Shown here in pieces: positions 11,401 through 24,199 of a DNA stretch of 64,000 bases. Source of the DNA: Chinchilla lanigera. Lineage: Eukaryota > Chordata > Mammalia > Rodentia > Chinchillidae. The notes beneath the pieces are model-generated. The model was given only the letters and a program-made list of their open reading frames with translations. It was not told where the DNA came from and ran no database searches. Position numbers and translations under genes: made by a program. The DNA is taken from NCBI RefSeq assembly GCF_000276665.1, contig NW_004955459.1, positions 14,359,796-14,423,795 on the forward strand, in the 5' to 3' direction. Every line of letters starts with the position of its first letter. Within the stretch, counting starts at the first letter, position 1.

Positions 11401-13136
11401 ACTTAAGTTTTTAATAAAAAATAAATGTCACTTCTTTCTCTGTCTCTATTTGAAAATTCCCCATTTTCTCTTTTTTATAGTAACATAAAGCAGATTTTTA
11501 TGCACTATATGCATGTAGTGGCTTCTTCTGACTTTGTAGGAAATGCTGCACTTATTTATTTATGTGTTTGTTATTGTCATAATCAAAAGGAAACTTTTAT
11601 TTTCCATTTACTTTGACATTTCAATGCCTATGTGCTCTTTTTGAGGAGGGGGTAACAACTGTATGAACAATTATTTCAGAGACAACAGAAAGCAGTCCTG
11701 AGGAATGGTGTAATTTCCACCTCTGATAATAGGCATATAATAGTATGAAAAGGCTAGTGATGCAGAAAATTTAACATAAAAGGATAGAGCTCAACTTTGT
11801 ACATATTCTCCACATTTCATATCCATGGGTTCAATATCTGTGTATTCAACCAATCGTGTTTTGAAAACATTCAAAGACTGGCTATGAGCAAGCAGGAGGG
11901 CTGTAATCTAGCATGCACCTAGAAGTCCTGGCATTGGTCATGATTGAGGAGGTCCAGCCCCACAGAAGTAATTTGGAGATATCTTCAGATCACCATGTCC
12001 TGGTTACTTTATGTCTGAGCAGCATTTCTTAGTTTTACAACCTCCTTTAGAGCTAGAGCAGTACCTATAAAATCACATAAAAGGATTTAATATTCTATGT
12101 TTTCCACAACCTCGTCACAGTCCCATTTTTGATGACTGAATATTTATTTGTATTCAGTTTATGATATTTTATGTAAATTAGTTCAATGAAAATAAAGTTG
12201 CTTCTCTTAGAACCCATTCAATTTAATTAAACGTGTTCATCATGTGAATCAAACATGTTAAGACAAATTTCTGGAAGGTATCCCTGCTTTCTAACCTGTC
12301 CGTTGCAGGAATCATAAAAGTGACCAGTTAGAGTTTACCTTCATCAGAGAAGTGTCTTGTAGAAAACATGTGCAGAGGTGTTCTTGCAACGGACTTATTC
12401 CTGGAGACTCTGTTCTTCCTGGAGTGGCAGGGCAGGGTACTTGTGAGTGCATACTCATGGGCTCAGGACACGGTGCTCCTGGGTAAGGCACCCTGCCACG
12501 CTGAGAACTTTGAAGGAGTTTGAGAGGCCTGCAGAGCTGCGTGTCCCTAGTCTTCTGTCTTCCTTTCTACATGTCTCTTTTCTGCCCGTACGTAGGCCAC
12601 AGAAATTAGAATTTCTCTTCTCAGAGAAAACCATAAAACCTAAAAAGATACTCTCTGGCCTCTTCCCCAAATATCTAAAGCTCCTCAAGTAACAAGTGCC
12701 CTGCCCCAAACCTGGGGAGAGAGATAAAAGAGTCTGAACTAACAGTTCTTAAATGGCACCTTGTTTATTATGAATAATTCATACATATGTTTTTCCAATC
12801 ACATTTCTGCATAGCTATCCACTTTATCAGAGTTAGAAGCAATTTTTCTCTAAGTCTTTAACTGTTCATTTTTGAAGGGTCCCATGTGCCATAAAATGTC
12901 TTTGAACAAATTTCTTACGCTTTCCTTTTGTTAATCTACCTCTTGTTATGGAGGTATTGGCCATGACTGTGCAGGCTGAGGAATGGGTATTGCTTTTTCT
13001 TCCCACAATAGTCTTACATATGTCTGTATTTTAACATTTCATATGCCTATTACAGATTGTGAAATATGTATCAACACAATAATTAAACAAACTGGTTTTA
13101 GTATCTATAACAATTTTACATAGTATAATTGTCTAG

Positions 13137-13201
13137 GTCTAGGTCCTCCTATTTTATTGTCTAGGTCCTCCTATTTTACTGTCTAGGTCCTCCTATTTTC
13201 C
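13137..13201. repeat. Three-copy tandem repeat, 22-bp unit
   Basis: The unit, beginning GTCTAGGTCCTCCTATTTTA, occurs at 13137-13158, 13159-13180 and 13181-13201 with only one or two differences near the unit ends. A partial GTCTAG precedes the first unit. Near identity implies a recent local duplication. Confidence 0.93.
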
Positions 13202-15469
13202 TGGAATGATTGTGCCCATAATTGGATCATACGTGTTACTACTTAAGAAGACTTCTCAGTACCTTTCTTCAATTTCACAAAGTTCAGATCTTAGGCACTG
13301 TTTTAAAAACAATTTTCATCCTACCCTTTGCATATGTTTCAAATGCTTAGCTGGCAGATAACTATTCATTGGAAATGTTGCTTTTCTATTTTGCAAGAGA
13401 GAAGTTTTGATCTACTCATTTCCAGATTGCTCTGTTATCTGCCTTTGAGTTTGTCTGAATTACTGAAGCTATAGGAATGTGGTTTGTACCATATACTTTT
13501 TGGCAGAAAGTGTAATTTCTAGTGTGAAACTGAAAACAGTTTTATAGGAAATAAAACATCATGATCATTTCTTTGTCACACCATTAATCATCTCCCTTCT
13601 TCATCAGTAGAAATGATTCACAGTTTTACTTATTTCACTTCTCTGTAACACCTATTGCTTAGACTATGCAATGTCTCATGTAAATGGTTTGAAGTAGCCC
13701 TGAATACTTCAAGGTCACTGAACTGAGTATCTGTATTCCACCAGAGTCACCACCTATGAAAAAACATAAATAACGGTCAGCTAAGTACATGGTTTAACTC
13801 AGATTCTGGCTCTATGTTTAGGATGGAGAATATAAAATTTAAATTATACTTCAATGAATCATCCATTAGGTAACATATAATTAAAATTTTTATTTATAAC
13901 TAAGCTCATAGTTCTTTGGGAAAGAAGCAAGCAAGATAACTTCTTTATGTTCAGAAAATATTTCATAACCCATGAAGATCCAAGGATAACCATATGTATA
14001 ATTAAAGTATGCCTGTTTAGGTGCCCATCCTGGCTGCCTTTTGGTCAATAGCTTCACCAGCCAGCATGTAAAGGTATAAGAAATAGAAATATAACTCATG
14101 CCTGTAAAAGGTAATACAGTTAATGTGTCTTCCTCAAGGTATAAATGATAGCTGTAACTACTTCCTTCTTCTCTGACTTTCCTAAAACTTAAATGCATTA
14201 CATTCCTTAATAAAAGGCTTTGGAGATGGAGACGTAGTTGCCCTCACAGCTTTTTGGGAAGACCTCTAATGAATTTGATGCTAACATATGTGCTTCGCAG
14301 AGAAACACACTTCTGTGGTGTTCTTGATAAATGTATTTCTCTCTGTTGTTTTAGAGTTGATATTAGGATAACTTTTATAACTTCTATAACATTGAAGGTG
14401 TGGAAAGGATCCTGAATGAATCTTGCTGAGCGAATCATACTAAAATCTGCTCTCAGAGCTGTTTACCAGAGGATACATTTGCAGAAGGTTAGCACAATTT
14501 AATTTTGTGTATTATTAGAGCATGCCTCTCTGTCTACAGAAGAATTTCTATTACAGATGCTAATAGGAAGAGCTCATAAAGCTATTTTTTCTTGGTCCAC
14601 TGAGAAGTTATTAAATAAGTTGTTTTATGTATTTCACTGGCATTTGGGTTTATGGTTGCTAAAAGAGATTTCTAATACAAGAATTTACTTTTTTAACCTA
14701 CTAATGCTCTTTCAAGATTATTCCTAAGAATAACATAGCTTTTTTTTTATTTTTTCCACTGGTAAATATTCAAGTAAGCTTATTTCTAAATAAATAGTTT
14801 TTAAAATAAAACCTGATATAAAATAAACTATTAAATATCTGAAAAGACCAAACATTGATAAATGCATTGAGTATGAAAACTGTATAACACAGAAACACCT
14901 TTTGCCTAAATGTTACCTAAGGTGATCATGGGCTTATCTCTTTGCCTTCTGTAGAACTGAATCAAGGTTGAAGCCAATAAAGATCCCTCAATACTGTAGT
15001 CATTTTGAGATTTCATCTTCAATTCCGATGGCCTATCATTATCATGAGTCTTTTTCAAAATCTTTCAAAGGCAAACAGCTCTTACTATTACCTAGGAATT
15101 CATCATCAGTTATACGCTATTATCTCAGTAATTGAAGAGGAGTATAGGATGAGAATCTATACACCGAAATGAGGAAGGGTAGTATTTCTTTCATGTTTCA
15201 TTTTTAGCACATAGGACATAGCACAGATTGATATGAACTCGTCTTGTTACCTCTGGTACAATTTTATCACCTCAACATTTTGCATCAAAGATTGCTTTAT
15301 TTAAAACTCCACTGAGATTTCTGATGTGCAGCATTTGGAAAAAAATCGATTAAAAAACTAGGTAGCTCCCTTTCTCATTTGAAAAGTCTTTCCTAGTTCC
15401 TAATATCTGACCTCTACTTTGCTCCTTATTTACCCTTTGAATGACTTACACAAAAGAAATAATGCAATA

Positions 15470-15588
15470 CTTAAACTTGTGTGTCTGACTTATCTCACAT
15501 AAGATTATGATCTCAAGGTGCACCCATTTTCCTAAACATGCCTCAAGTTTATCCTTCTTTATGGCAGAACAGTACTGCATTGTATATA
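15470..15588 (-). repeat. L1 ORF2 C-terminal fragment (antisense)
   Basis: The plus strand carries the reverse complement of the ORF2 end: ACTTATCTCACATAAGATTA, then CTTCTTTATGGCAGAACAGT and ACTGCATTGTATA. This corresponds to the YYSAIKK-type segment seen in the better copy at 31817-32830. It is short and decayed. Confidence 0.6.
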
Positions 15589-15589
15589 G

Positions 15590-15808
15590 ATAGGCAAAGG
15601 AAATGCAGGGAAAGGAGATTTAAAGAAACAAAGAGTTGAAGGAAAAACATTGAAATAGAGCTTTGGAAATAGGGAGGAGAGGTAGGATGGAAGGTGGAAA
15701 GGAAAAGGGGACACAGATAACTAAGTTGGGTTATGTACACATACAAAGCCCTCATGATGAATGTGCTTATTACATACTGCAAACTTGTACTAATAAAAAT
15801 ATAGCTAG
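15590..15808 (+). repeat. Possible L1 3' UTR-like segment, opposite orientation
   Basis: A purine-rich block is followed by AAGTTGGGTTATGTACACAT and ends ACTTGTACTAATAAAAATA. It abuts the antisense ORF2 piece at 15470-15588, which suggests another L1 with an internal inversion. The call rests on composition and an AATAAA-like end. Confidence 0.4.
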
Positions 15809-16504
15809 CTAGTGTGTTTGGAAAAAAATGAAGACCTAACTCTGTCTGGGAAACACAGTCCTTTGGTTTTGGAAGGCTTTCTTCTTGGTGATTTTACATA
15901 TATTTCCCTATCCATTTCCTACCTTTTGTTCCACTCTGAGTCTCTGGAAAGGGAACCCTAGAGAGTGGGTTTATGGAATCACTGAGGTCTGGTGAGATTC
16001 AGTGAAGTGAAGGCACCATCAAGGGAACAGGGAAAAGAGAGAGAAGGGATAGTTTCCTTTCCTCCTGTCCAGCCGCATATAGCATTTTATGTTTGGAAAT
16101 TGTTAATCCTTGCAGTATTTTTCTTCTCACTGAATAGTTCCTCATCCACAGTTCCTTTTTTTAAACTGGAGCCCCATAACACTATTTTTTTCATTATTCA
16201 TGAGTAGTAGGGTTAGATAAGAGCTCAATTAAATAACTCAGCTGTGCATCCCTAACATTGCTATGTGTTTCTGTAACTCTGAGTCAAGTGATCCCTTTGG
16301 GGGTGGAGATTTTGGTTTTGTTCATTACTTTATTGTTCAGCCATAGATTACCTGGCATAATAGGTATTAATTGGTGTTTAAAAGATATCAGTTCTGAAAG
16401 TACAGTCTGGAATAAGACAACATTTCAGGATCGCTAAAATGCATAATTGTAAGATATACTCACAAGTTTCAAAATTTTAAGACTATAGTACATTAAGAAG
16501 TACA

Positions 16505-16712
16505 TACATTTTGGGATCATACAATTCTAGGATTGTTCCTGCTCCTTCCTCTTAAGTGTGAAGCATTGTGACCAACTACCTGGGCCTCAGTTTCTTCTTC
16601 TATAAAATGGTGATAATCATATTATCTCACAGTGATGTTTTGAGTACTATGAAAGAGAAATTCTATGAAAGACCCAGTAGTCTCTTTGGCACATGGTAAC
16701 CAGCTCCTCTAC
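16505..16712 (+). repeat. MIR
   Basis: The sequence follows the MIR order: TGTGACCAACTACCTGGGCC, CTCAGTTTCTTCTTCTATAA, AATGGTGATAATCATATTAT, then a GTTTTGAGTACTATGAAAG-like block and CTTTGGCACATGG. It is a diverged but clear ancient SINE. Confidence 0.82.
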
Positions 16713-17579
16713 TTCGGCCTCAAAATGAATGTGTTTGCCAAATTTGGCTAGCCTTACCCTTTCCCACAGGGTAATAGAGCTGTTAAAAAGAATAGACTCT
16801 GAATGGTAACTCAATCAAAAATACCAAATGTTGAAAAGGTCAAATCATTATAACATACTTCTATTATTCATAGATTATTGAGTTCATTAACATTCCAAAC
16901 CATCATTCCTAATGAAAAGGTTATAATAAGGGGCTTTTCCTATGACAATAGCATTTTTTTTACCTTTTCCAGAAAATGTAAAAATTCAACCTCTGCTGAC
17001 AGTGAACTTCAATTTGGATTCCACACTGTGCTTCTGGGTTTGACAACAAATGGGTACCCAGGAGGTGAGCAATGGGATCTACTTTAGATGCTCACAAAGA
17101 AAAAGACTTTCAAATATGCTGTGAGCAAATTGTAATCAAATTACCAGGTCTAGAAAATTATATAATTGACATCACTACTTAAGAATATTTTGAGCTTTCC
17201 TAAGGCGAGGCTGGACTTTTTACACAGGCTTTAAACAAGCAATCAAACATCTGCTTCCAAAATTAAAAAGCCAAAAGACTAACCGATGTGGCTTCATGAT
17301 TACAATGTCAAATATTTCGTTTTAAGCATTGGACCATTTTCAAATCAATCAGTTTTTTATTTATTTTTCATAATATTTCCTGGGATACTATAGACTCATA
17401 ATCATAGTCTGTAAAATTTAAAAGACTCCAGGGTCCATTTTGCCTTTCCTTTTCATTTTGTATGTAAGAACACTGAGGACCTTCAGAATGATATTGAAAT
17501 CAACCTGAATTTCAAAGGGGCACCTACTGAAATTATTTCATGCAGGTTCCTTTTAATTTTTAAATTTCTCTTTAAAAAA

Positions 17580-17680
17580 GAGCTTAGGATTGGGTAGATA
17601 TCTAAGTGGTATGGTGTTTGCCTGGTATGTGCAAGGACCTGGGTTCAATCCACAGCACTGTAGGAAAAAGAATCTCAATA
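17580..17680 (+). repeat. Old ID-like SINE
   Basis: The order is GGATTGGGTAGATATCTAAG (diverged A box), GCCTGGTATGTGCAAGGACC, then GGGTTCAATCCACAGCACTG (B box and ID end) and an A-rich tail. It lacks the GGTACCGG end and is more diverged than the young copies, so it belongs to an older ID-type family. Confidence 0.75.
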
Positions 17681-17689
17681 TAATCTGCA

Positions 17690-19870
17690 GTGAATGAATC
17701 TCACAATAAGCTGCTTAGAGAACTATGAAAATTGACAGAATATAATCCCTTTGCTGTTAAAATTGTGCTCCTAAAATCCTCAAGGAAACGTTCACAATCC
17801 CATTTCTTTCCTTCCAGCAACTAACTGAACTGAAACTATGCAACAAGCTTAGGCAATATGTCACTTAAATCAACCCACAAAAGGAAATGATTATTTGGAA
17901 AGACGATTTGGTAACGGGAGTTAAAAATGCGGTTGTTTGGTGAAATTTGCTGCAACATATGCTTCCACCTTTTAGGGAATGGCCCTGGTAGAGTAACGGA
18001 TGCCAAGTGGTGGGAGGGAAGTATGAGTGCACAGGGTACAAAGTGTTCTTAGAAATGTTAGTGGCATGTATCTTCCAAAGAACCATAAAATCTGTAAAAC
18101 AGATGGATCCAAATCTAAACCATGTTCATCCCAATAGATGTCAAAGCAAAGTGATTTTTGTTAAGAGTGTAGTTGTGAGATATTAGTTTCAAAAATCTGT
18201 AATAGAGCCTGTAGTAGGTTCTGACTTTATAATTTTTGTTTTGGCTGACTAAAGAGAGATTTAATTTTTATTGTGAACAGATGTCAATAAAAAGAAAGAA
18301 TAAAGAGTGTAAAGAAAACAAAATGTGCTATTGTTTGTAGGTGATTAATCTTGGTTACTACTAGGTCAGATTCTCTCTTTTTCTATACTACATAATAATG
18401 AGGATTCAGCACTGTTGTTGATGGAAGAGTTTACTCTATTGTTTCTTGTTCTCAAGCAAAAGATTATCCGAAGTTCTGGTTTTTTCTTCTTAAGGAAACA
18501 GGAAATAAAGTTATTTTTTAATTTCTCAAAACTCTGGATAATATCACATGGATTAGCTTGAGTGACTTCAACTGTACCAGTGATTTTGCACCTCTTTTGA
18601 CCATTTTCTTAAACATTAAAGAAACATACCTCTAAATTATTAATAAATTTCTAATTTTCTGTTGCATTTCTCTATTGCAAAAATATGCAAAATCAAGAAA
18701 GTAACTCTAGATGATAATCTAATATCTTGTCCTTTGGCTTCCCTCCTCTGACTCTGATAGTTCTTTCCTTTTGCTCTCCCGAGCTCCTATTGTCAGATAT
18801 ATTTCTTAGCCTTAGTTGGTGTCCAGGAAGCATGACTTCCATGGGCTTCATAAACCAGCTTTCATACCCTCTGACTTGTTGGGTTAAGAGGAATGGAGGG
18901 ATAGAAAGGTTGCCTGGCTGAGATTCTAGTAAGAGCTAAATTTCTTTATTCATAGAGTTCCTATTGGCTGGCCTCTGCAGACCTTAGCTCATAAGGGACA
19001 TTATTTTCTTCTCCAATTCCTTGGGAAAAAGGACCAGAATGGCTTCCAACTGTTATTAGTGCAGAGTGCTTCACAATTCCCAGATGCTTTCTTTAGCCTC
19101 GTGCTCATCTATGCATATAGTATTGTCATAGTTTCATCACCATCTCCACTTAAATTCTGGAGTAGGAGCCATTTACTGCTTGCCAGGACACAGACTGACA
19201 TTCCTCTATTGTTGTTTATTAAATCTTTGTCTATCTCCCATTACATAACCACTCTTTATGGTATAGAAGGCATAGCCTACATCGTTTTGCCAGTGTTCTC
19301 AATATCCACTGTAAAGGCATATAATTGACATCTGAGAATGTTGATCAATAACATGGGCAATGGACTACCTAGTTTACTAAATCTGCCCTAGAATATTTTC
19401 GTCAAAACCCTTTCAGAGCACACAGCCTGCTAATGAGTTAGATTTACTGATGCCTTTGATTTATACTGTATTGACAAAAGTATTTATTTTATAGCCAGAT
19501 AAAAAGATTCATAGTTCAGAATACACTCAGTAACCCACTATAAAAAATTACTCTATTTGATATGGTCAGGCTTTTTAGAAATTGTGTTAGTAAAAATAAG
19601 TTATGTGCAACAATTCATAATTTGTTGAATGTTCTGGTGTTCATGTGTCCCTGACCTCCTGCAAAGAAGTTTGACTTCCTACCACTAAATTTGGAATTTT
19701 CCATTTGGGAATTTCTTATTTTGGGTAAAATTTTATGTGTGAAACAAATTATTGAGAACCCATCACTTTTCTTCTTTCAGACTGTTGTCTAGGGACTAAG
19801 ATTATAATGGTATAGGAAATGCTTATGTATAAAAACCAGTAACAGAGGGAATAACTTAGATCATTTAAGA
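17690..19870. other. Unassigned noncoding DNA
   Basis: No gene or nameable repeat was seen. The frames in this interval have no family features. Confidence 0.5.
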
Positions 19871-19877
19871 CATAAAC

Positions 19878-20100
19878 AAATGCCAGGAGCTGCACATACT
19901 GGTGCATGCTGCAATCCCAGCACTCTGGTAGGCTGATGCAATTTCAAACCCAGCCTTGGCAACTTAGTGACTTAATGAGACCTTTTCTCAAAATTTAAAA
20001 GCTTAAAAAAATCCACGGAGGGCAGTAGGACAGGGGATGTAGCTCAGGGCAAACCTGCTGGGTTTGATTTCTAATATGACCAAATATAAATAAACAAATA
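19878..20100 (+). repeat. B1-dID dimeric SINE
   Basis: The left half is 7SL-derived B1-like: TGGTGCATGCTGCAATCCCA, GCACTCTGGTAGGCTGATGC, CAGCCTTGGCAACTTAGTGA. The right half is ID-like: GGGGATGTAGCTCAGGGC, then a GGGTTTGATTTCTAATATG-like B box and an A-rich tail. This dimer is known from several non-murid rodent families and supports the rodent assignment. Confidence 0.85.
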
Positions 20101-20454
20101 CTAAGAAAATAATATAATAGGATAGTATGACCAAGAAATGCAACGTGTCTTTCAGTAAATTAGTTCAAAAGGCCTAATTTACTTGAGAAGAGGCCAACAT
20201 ATCCAGAAAAATCCAATGATCACCAAAACATGTTAACCCATGAGCCAAACAAGCCTGTGACCAGTAGTTATAAATAAAGTTTGACTGAAATAGAGTCATG
20301 CTCATTTGCTTGTATATTGTCCATGGGTGATTTTCCAACGGTATGACAGAGCTAAGTTGTTGCAGCAGAATGTATATGGTCCGTAAAAGTTAAAATCTTT
20401 ACTGTCAGGCCTTTTATAGAGAAACTTTGTTGACCTTTGGATATGGGGAAAAAA

Positions 20455-20625
20455 CTCCACTCTCAACACTTTGGCAACCTGAGACAGGAGTAGCCTAAAT
20501 TTGAGCTATACGTGGGTAGTTTATTGAGGTAGGAAGGCCCTCTTGCAATGTAAAAACCAAAAAGGGCTAGGAATGTAGCTCAGTACAAAGCTCCAATGTT
20601 CATTCTCCAGTAATGGGGAGAAAGA
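20455..20625 (+). repeat. B1-dID SINE, diverged
   Basis: The segment has CAACACTTTGGCAACCTGAG (B1-like), then AGGGCTAGGAATGTAGCTCA (ID A-box region), then CATTCTCCAGTAATGGGG. The same left-right order as the copy at 19878 is recognisable but decayed. Confidence 0.6.
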
Positions 20626-20654
20626 AACACATTCCAAAGATAAAGGGTCGATGT

Positions 20655-21045
20655 AAGGAATGTGTGATGGGTTACATCCAGATGTTCCCACAAAGTCCTG
20701 TGTGTTTACAGGTGGGACATGCAGGAGGTGACTGGATCGTGGGGGTGTGATACTCATCAAAAGATTAGTCCCCTTATAAGTTTACAGCTAAATGTGATGT
20801 TGGGAGGTGAGCCTGTTTGCAGGACGCAGCTCACCAGGGGCATGGCCTGGAACGATCTGTCTCCCTATCTCTTGCCTTGACTGCTCTCTGCTTTCCCTGC
20901 CGTCCCATATGCAAATATTCTCTGCCGTGCCACGGAAAGCCGGCTGACTATGGACTGGACCCTCTCATGAGCCAAAACATACCTTTCCCCCTTTAAATTG
21001 TGGGTGTCAGGTATTTTCTCCCTGCAATGCACAAATAAACAATGC
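20655..21045 (+). repeat. MaLR LTR (ORR1/MT/MST-like), solo
   Basis: Features in the order of MaLR LTRs: TGTTCCCACAAAGTCCTGTG near the start, GGAGGTGACTGGATCGTGGG, AAGATTAGTCCCCTTATAAG, a TGGACTGGACCCTCTCATGA-like segment and AAATTGTGGGTGTCAGGTAT near the 3' end. No internal coding region is present, so it looks like a solo LTR of a non-autonomous ERVL-related element. Confidence 0.72.
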
Positions 21046-21049
21046 AGCA

Positions 21050-22090
21050 TTGAAGGGAAGAACATATTTGTAGGCCAGCACGACTGCAGCACAGTTGTGT
21101 GCATGAGGCAGACAGCAGTTGAAGATGATGTTCTTGGTAGGTAGGAGTTAAGACTGACAAGCTGACTGGATTTCATTCTATGTGGGAAGTAAATACACTT
21201 CTTTGGGTTTTACTCTGAGATAAAACATTTATATTTACTTTTGAAGAATCAAATACCTTTGAAGAGATAAGTTTCCAGAGATAAGCTTTTTTTTTTTCTT
21301 ACTTCATTTTTCATCAATAAATATCTAGCTGGGAAAAATGATTGGTCTCATTTTAAGAGTGAGAAAAAGTAAAAATTTAAGAATGTTTTATTGTTCAGAA
21401 ATCATGAAACCAGTTTCTGAATTGGGGTCTTTCCAAATCCAATAGGCTGGTAACTTTCAGAGAAATGAGAGACATTTGACTCTCAAATTGTCATCCTGTG
21501 AGCACCATGCTGGGCATATCCAAATGCCTCTCTCTTCTTGGATGCAGTTTCTCTTTAATAATGCCTGAAATTCACTATGAGGTCATGTGTTAGGCAGATC
21601 TAGCTCAGTTATGAAATGATCCTCCTATTCACTTTGTTCATGTGGGTACTAACATTTCTGAAAAGCAACTGAATAAATGTACTGCACCCGAGTAAAAGCA
21701 AGGCATGTATAATGGGACCCTCAACACAACAGAGATTTCTGGGCAAGTTTCAGTTTGATGACACCTCTGAATTTCCCAGCCAGTGTAACAGAAGAACAGG
21801 AGCTACTTCCTACTTGTGCTTATAAGAAAACCCTTGGCTCAGTCCTAGGCATATTTTAGATGCTGAGGTTTTGTTGTGCTAAATGACTATCGTAAATACA
21901 ATAATTCTTAATCAAGTTCCAAAATAGAATACACCTCAGCTATGATTTATATGCATTAAAAAAAGTAAGTGATGAACTGAAAATGCCCATATTAGACTCT
22001 GTCTTCACTCTTCTCTTTGACATAAGCTCCTGCCAGCACCATCCCCAAGTGGGAGACGGGCTGGCAGAGCATATCAATCCGCCATTGAAG
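21050..22090. other. Unassigned noncoding DNA
   Basis: No gene or repeat identified. Confidence 0.45.
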
Positions 22091-22360
22091 TGACAAGGAG
22101 CAGCAGGTGCTGGGACCCTTTTGCTCAGGTTTGCCACCTCCTACTGCCTTTCCTTTCTCTCCCTCCCCCGAGTCTATCAACCCCTGCCAGGCCCCTCCAG
22201 ATGTTGGTGCCCAAAGCCTTTGACTGCAGTGCCTGTGCCAGCTCCTCTGAGATGGACTCCATCCTCTGTTCAGGCTGGGCAGCAGTAACTGCAGCTGAAG
22301 AGAGTCTGGAATGACTGAAGCTATGACCAGATCTTAGCCTGGAGCACCCTATGTCCACAA
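22090..22360. other. GC-richer block of unknown origin
   Basis: This block is clearly richer in G and C than its flanks and stays open for about 75 codons on both strands. The minus frame contains RMESISEELAQALQSKALGT and then NIWRGLAGVDRLGGG. I recognise no domain and see no poly-A or target duplication. It could be an eroded exon-derived or LTR-derived piece, or a conserved noncoding segment. Confidence 0.3.
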
Positions 22361-22831
22361 CGTAAAGAAGGGTAAAATAAAGAGGCTTATGACACAGAGC
22401 CTAAATTCCACCAAGGGAATCAGCCTCTTTTTTTTCTTTTTTAAGTGAAAGATGCAGTGATGACTAGGTATTCCTGTAACCACCGGATGGTGGTCCTTTG
22501 AGTTCTCCTAATACGTGTTTCCCACCCCTATGTGGCTACTGAACACTTAAATGTGCTCAAGATGGTAATATTTTGGACACATAGGATTACATAAAATACA
22601 TATCATTGCTATTTGTTCCATCTACTTATTTTTACTTATTTAAAATATGAAGCTATTTAAATATTTTATATTATGTTTCACATTTGTTCTATGCTGCTCT
22701 GGAGGAAAGAAATAAAACTGGAGAAACAGAGAAGTGAGCAAACAAGATGTAAAAAGAAGAGGAATTAAAAAGTTCTCATCTGGTTTCTCTTTTGAGACAT
22801 AGAGATGACTCCAAATATAATCCTGTTTTTC

Positions 22832-22852
22832 AATAAATAAATAAATAAATCA
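22832..22852. repeat. (AATA)n short array
   Basis: Consecutive AATAAATAAATAAATAAAT units form a short tetranucleotide repeat. Confidence 0.8.
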
Positions 22853-22929
22853 GCTCATTGCCAACTAAAAAACTCTCATCACTGAAAAATCGCCACTTAA
22901 AGCATAACAAAATTTGTGTTTGTGTGATT

Positions 22930-22934
22930 TTGTG

Positions 22935-22977
<43 letters not shown>
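22930..22977. repeat. (TG)n microsatellite
   Basis: A nearly pure TG run of about 40 bp ends immediately before an antisense ID-like SINE. It is probably an expansion at the SINE tail. Confidence 0.93.
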
Positions 22978-22978
<1 letters not shown>

Positions 22979-23050
22979 GCTGGGGATCAAACCCACAGCC
23001 TCACATCTGCTGCACATGTGTTGTATGACTGAGCTACATCTTCAACCGCA
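22977..23050 (-). repeat. Old ID-like SINE
   Basis: The plus strand reads TTGCTGGGGATCAAACCCAC, then a CTGCACATGTGTTGTATGAC-like segment and TGAGCTACATCTTCAACC, the reverse complement of an ID body. The TG microsatellite occupies the tail position. Confidence 0.8.
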
Positions 23051-23199
23051 AACCATACTTAATTTTTAATTGGAATTACGTGGTCCTATTTTTTCCCTCA
23101 AAGGCTATAGCCATTTAAACGCAGAAACCAGGCCTTCGTTATTTTCTTTACCCATAATGTCTGACAAAGTGGTGATACTTATAAGCAGCCAACAACTAT

Positions 23200-23402
23200 T
23201 GATCCATTGTGCATGGTGGCAGAAGTCTGGAATCTCAGCACCCTGCCAGGATGAAGCAGGATGTTTGCAAGCTTCATCTGAGCCTGGGAAACTTCCTGAA
23301 CTAGAGAGACCTGTTCCAAATTTTTAAAAAGACAATGCAATGGGCTGAGGAGACAGCTTAGTATGAAGGCCCTGGGTTCAATTCCTAGTGTGATAGAGAG
23401 AT
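23200..23402 (+). repeat. B1-dID dimeric SINE
   Basis: The B1-like half reads TGTGCATGGTGGCAGAAGTC, TGGAATCTCAGCACCCTGCC and a GAGCCTGGGAAACTTCCTGA-like segment. The ID half reads GGGCTGAGGAGACAGCTTAG, then GGCCCTGGGTTCAATTCCTA and a GA-rich tail that has become a GATA/GACA-like simple repeat at about 23394-23435. Confidence 0.82.
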
Positions 23403-23439
23403 AGACGGACAGACAGGCAGACAGATAGAGATACTGATA

Positions 23440-23985
23440 ATCTGATCAGCTAAAATGAAATAAAGAGTAGAATTTTAGAATAGTTATTCAGTTAATGACC
23501 AACTCATGTGTGTGCCTATATATATATGTGTATTTAGACATGCATATCAGATGAGTTACAGGACATTTGATGTAAAGTTATTAAATGTGACTCCCTCCTC
23601 CCATCTACTGTTGCTAGGGAATCTTTAACAGCTGTTAAAGCCACAGTTCTAATGAGGAATTTGTATTTAGCAATAGCTCCAATAAAGAGAGCCTCTTCCC
23701 ACTCCAGTAGTTTCCCCTCTCTTCCCTTCCCAGAACTGTGTAATAGGAAAAGGAGTTAACTCAACAGACATAATGCTTTCACATTGGTGAAACAAGGGTG
23801 TGGATTGAAGACTCAGAAGGTTATAGGGCCTTGTGACTGTGTCTTTCATGATTACTTAAAATGAGCATAAAAGATCAGGGCTTGAAAGCAAGGAATGAAT
23901 CCCACAGGTCAGGCATTGTAGTAGATTCCAACCACAATACCTGTGTCATAGTCTTAGTCCTCTTTGTTGACAAGGAACTGAAGAC
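23440..23985. other. Unassigned noncoding DNA
   Basis: No gene or repeat identified beyond a short TA/TG run near 23518-23532. Confidence 0.45.
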
Positions 23986-23991
23986 ACAGAG

Positions 23992-24192
23992 AAAAATCTA
24001 CCATTTACTGAGTGTTTTCTAAGTGTGGATCTAAGTACTGTGCAAATATTGTCTATAATTCAGGTATTTTTATTGCCCCTTTAAAGATTAAAGAGAGAAA
24101 CACAGATAAGCCAATCATCAAACTTCACATAGCTAGCTCACGGTTCCAGTAAGATTAAAATTCATATATGTCTAACACAGTTCACATAAATC
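23992..24192 (-). repeat. MIR
   Basis: Antisense MIR order on the plus strand: AAATCTACCATTTACTGAGT, GTTTTCTAAGTGTGGATCTA, AAGTACTGTGCAAATATTG, then an ATTGCCCC...AAAGATTAAAGAG block and ACTTCACATAGCTAGCTCAC. This reading is confident despite divergence. Confidence 0.78.
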
Positions 24193-24199
24193 CTTCCTT

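Larger units (their letters stand above)
10625..16500. other. Largely unassigned noncoding DNA
   Basis: No gene was seen. Apart from the short tandem repeat at 13137-13201 and L1-like pieces near 15470-15805, I could not assign repeats. The segments at 10640-10870 and 12440-12710 are somewhat richer in GC and may be eroded LTR or other old repeats, but I have no motif to support a name. Confidence 0.45.
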
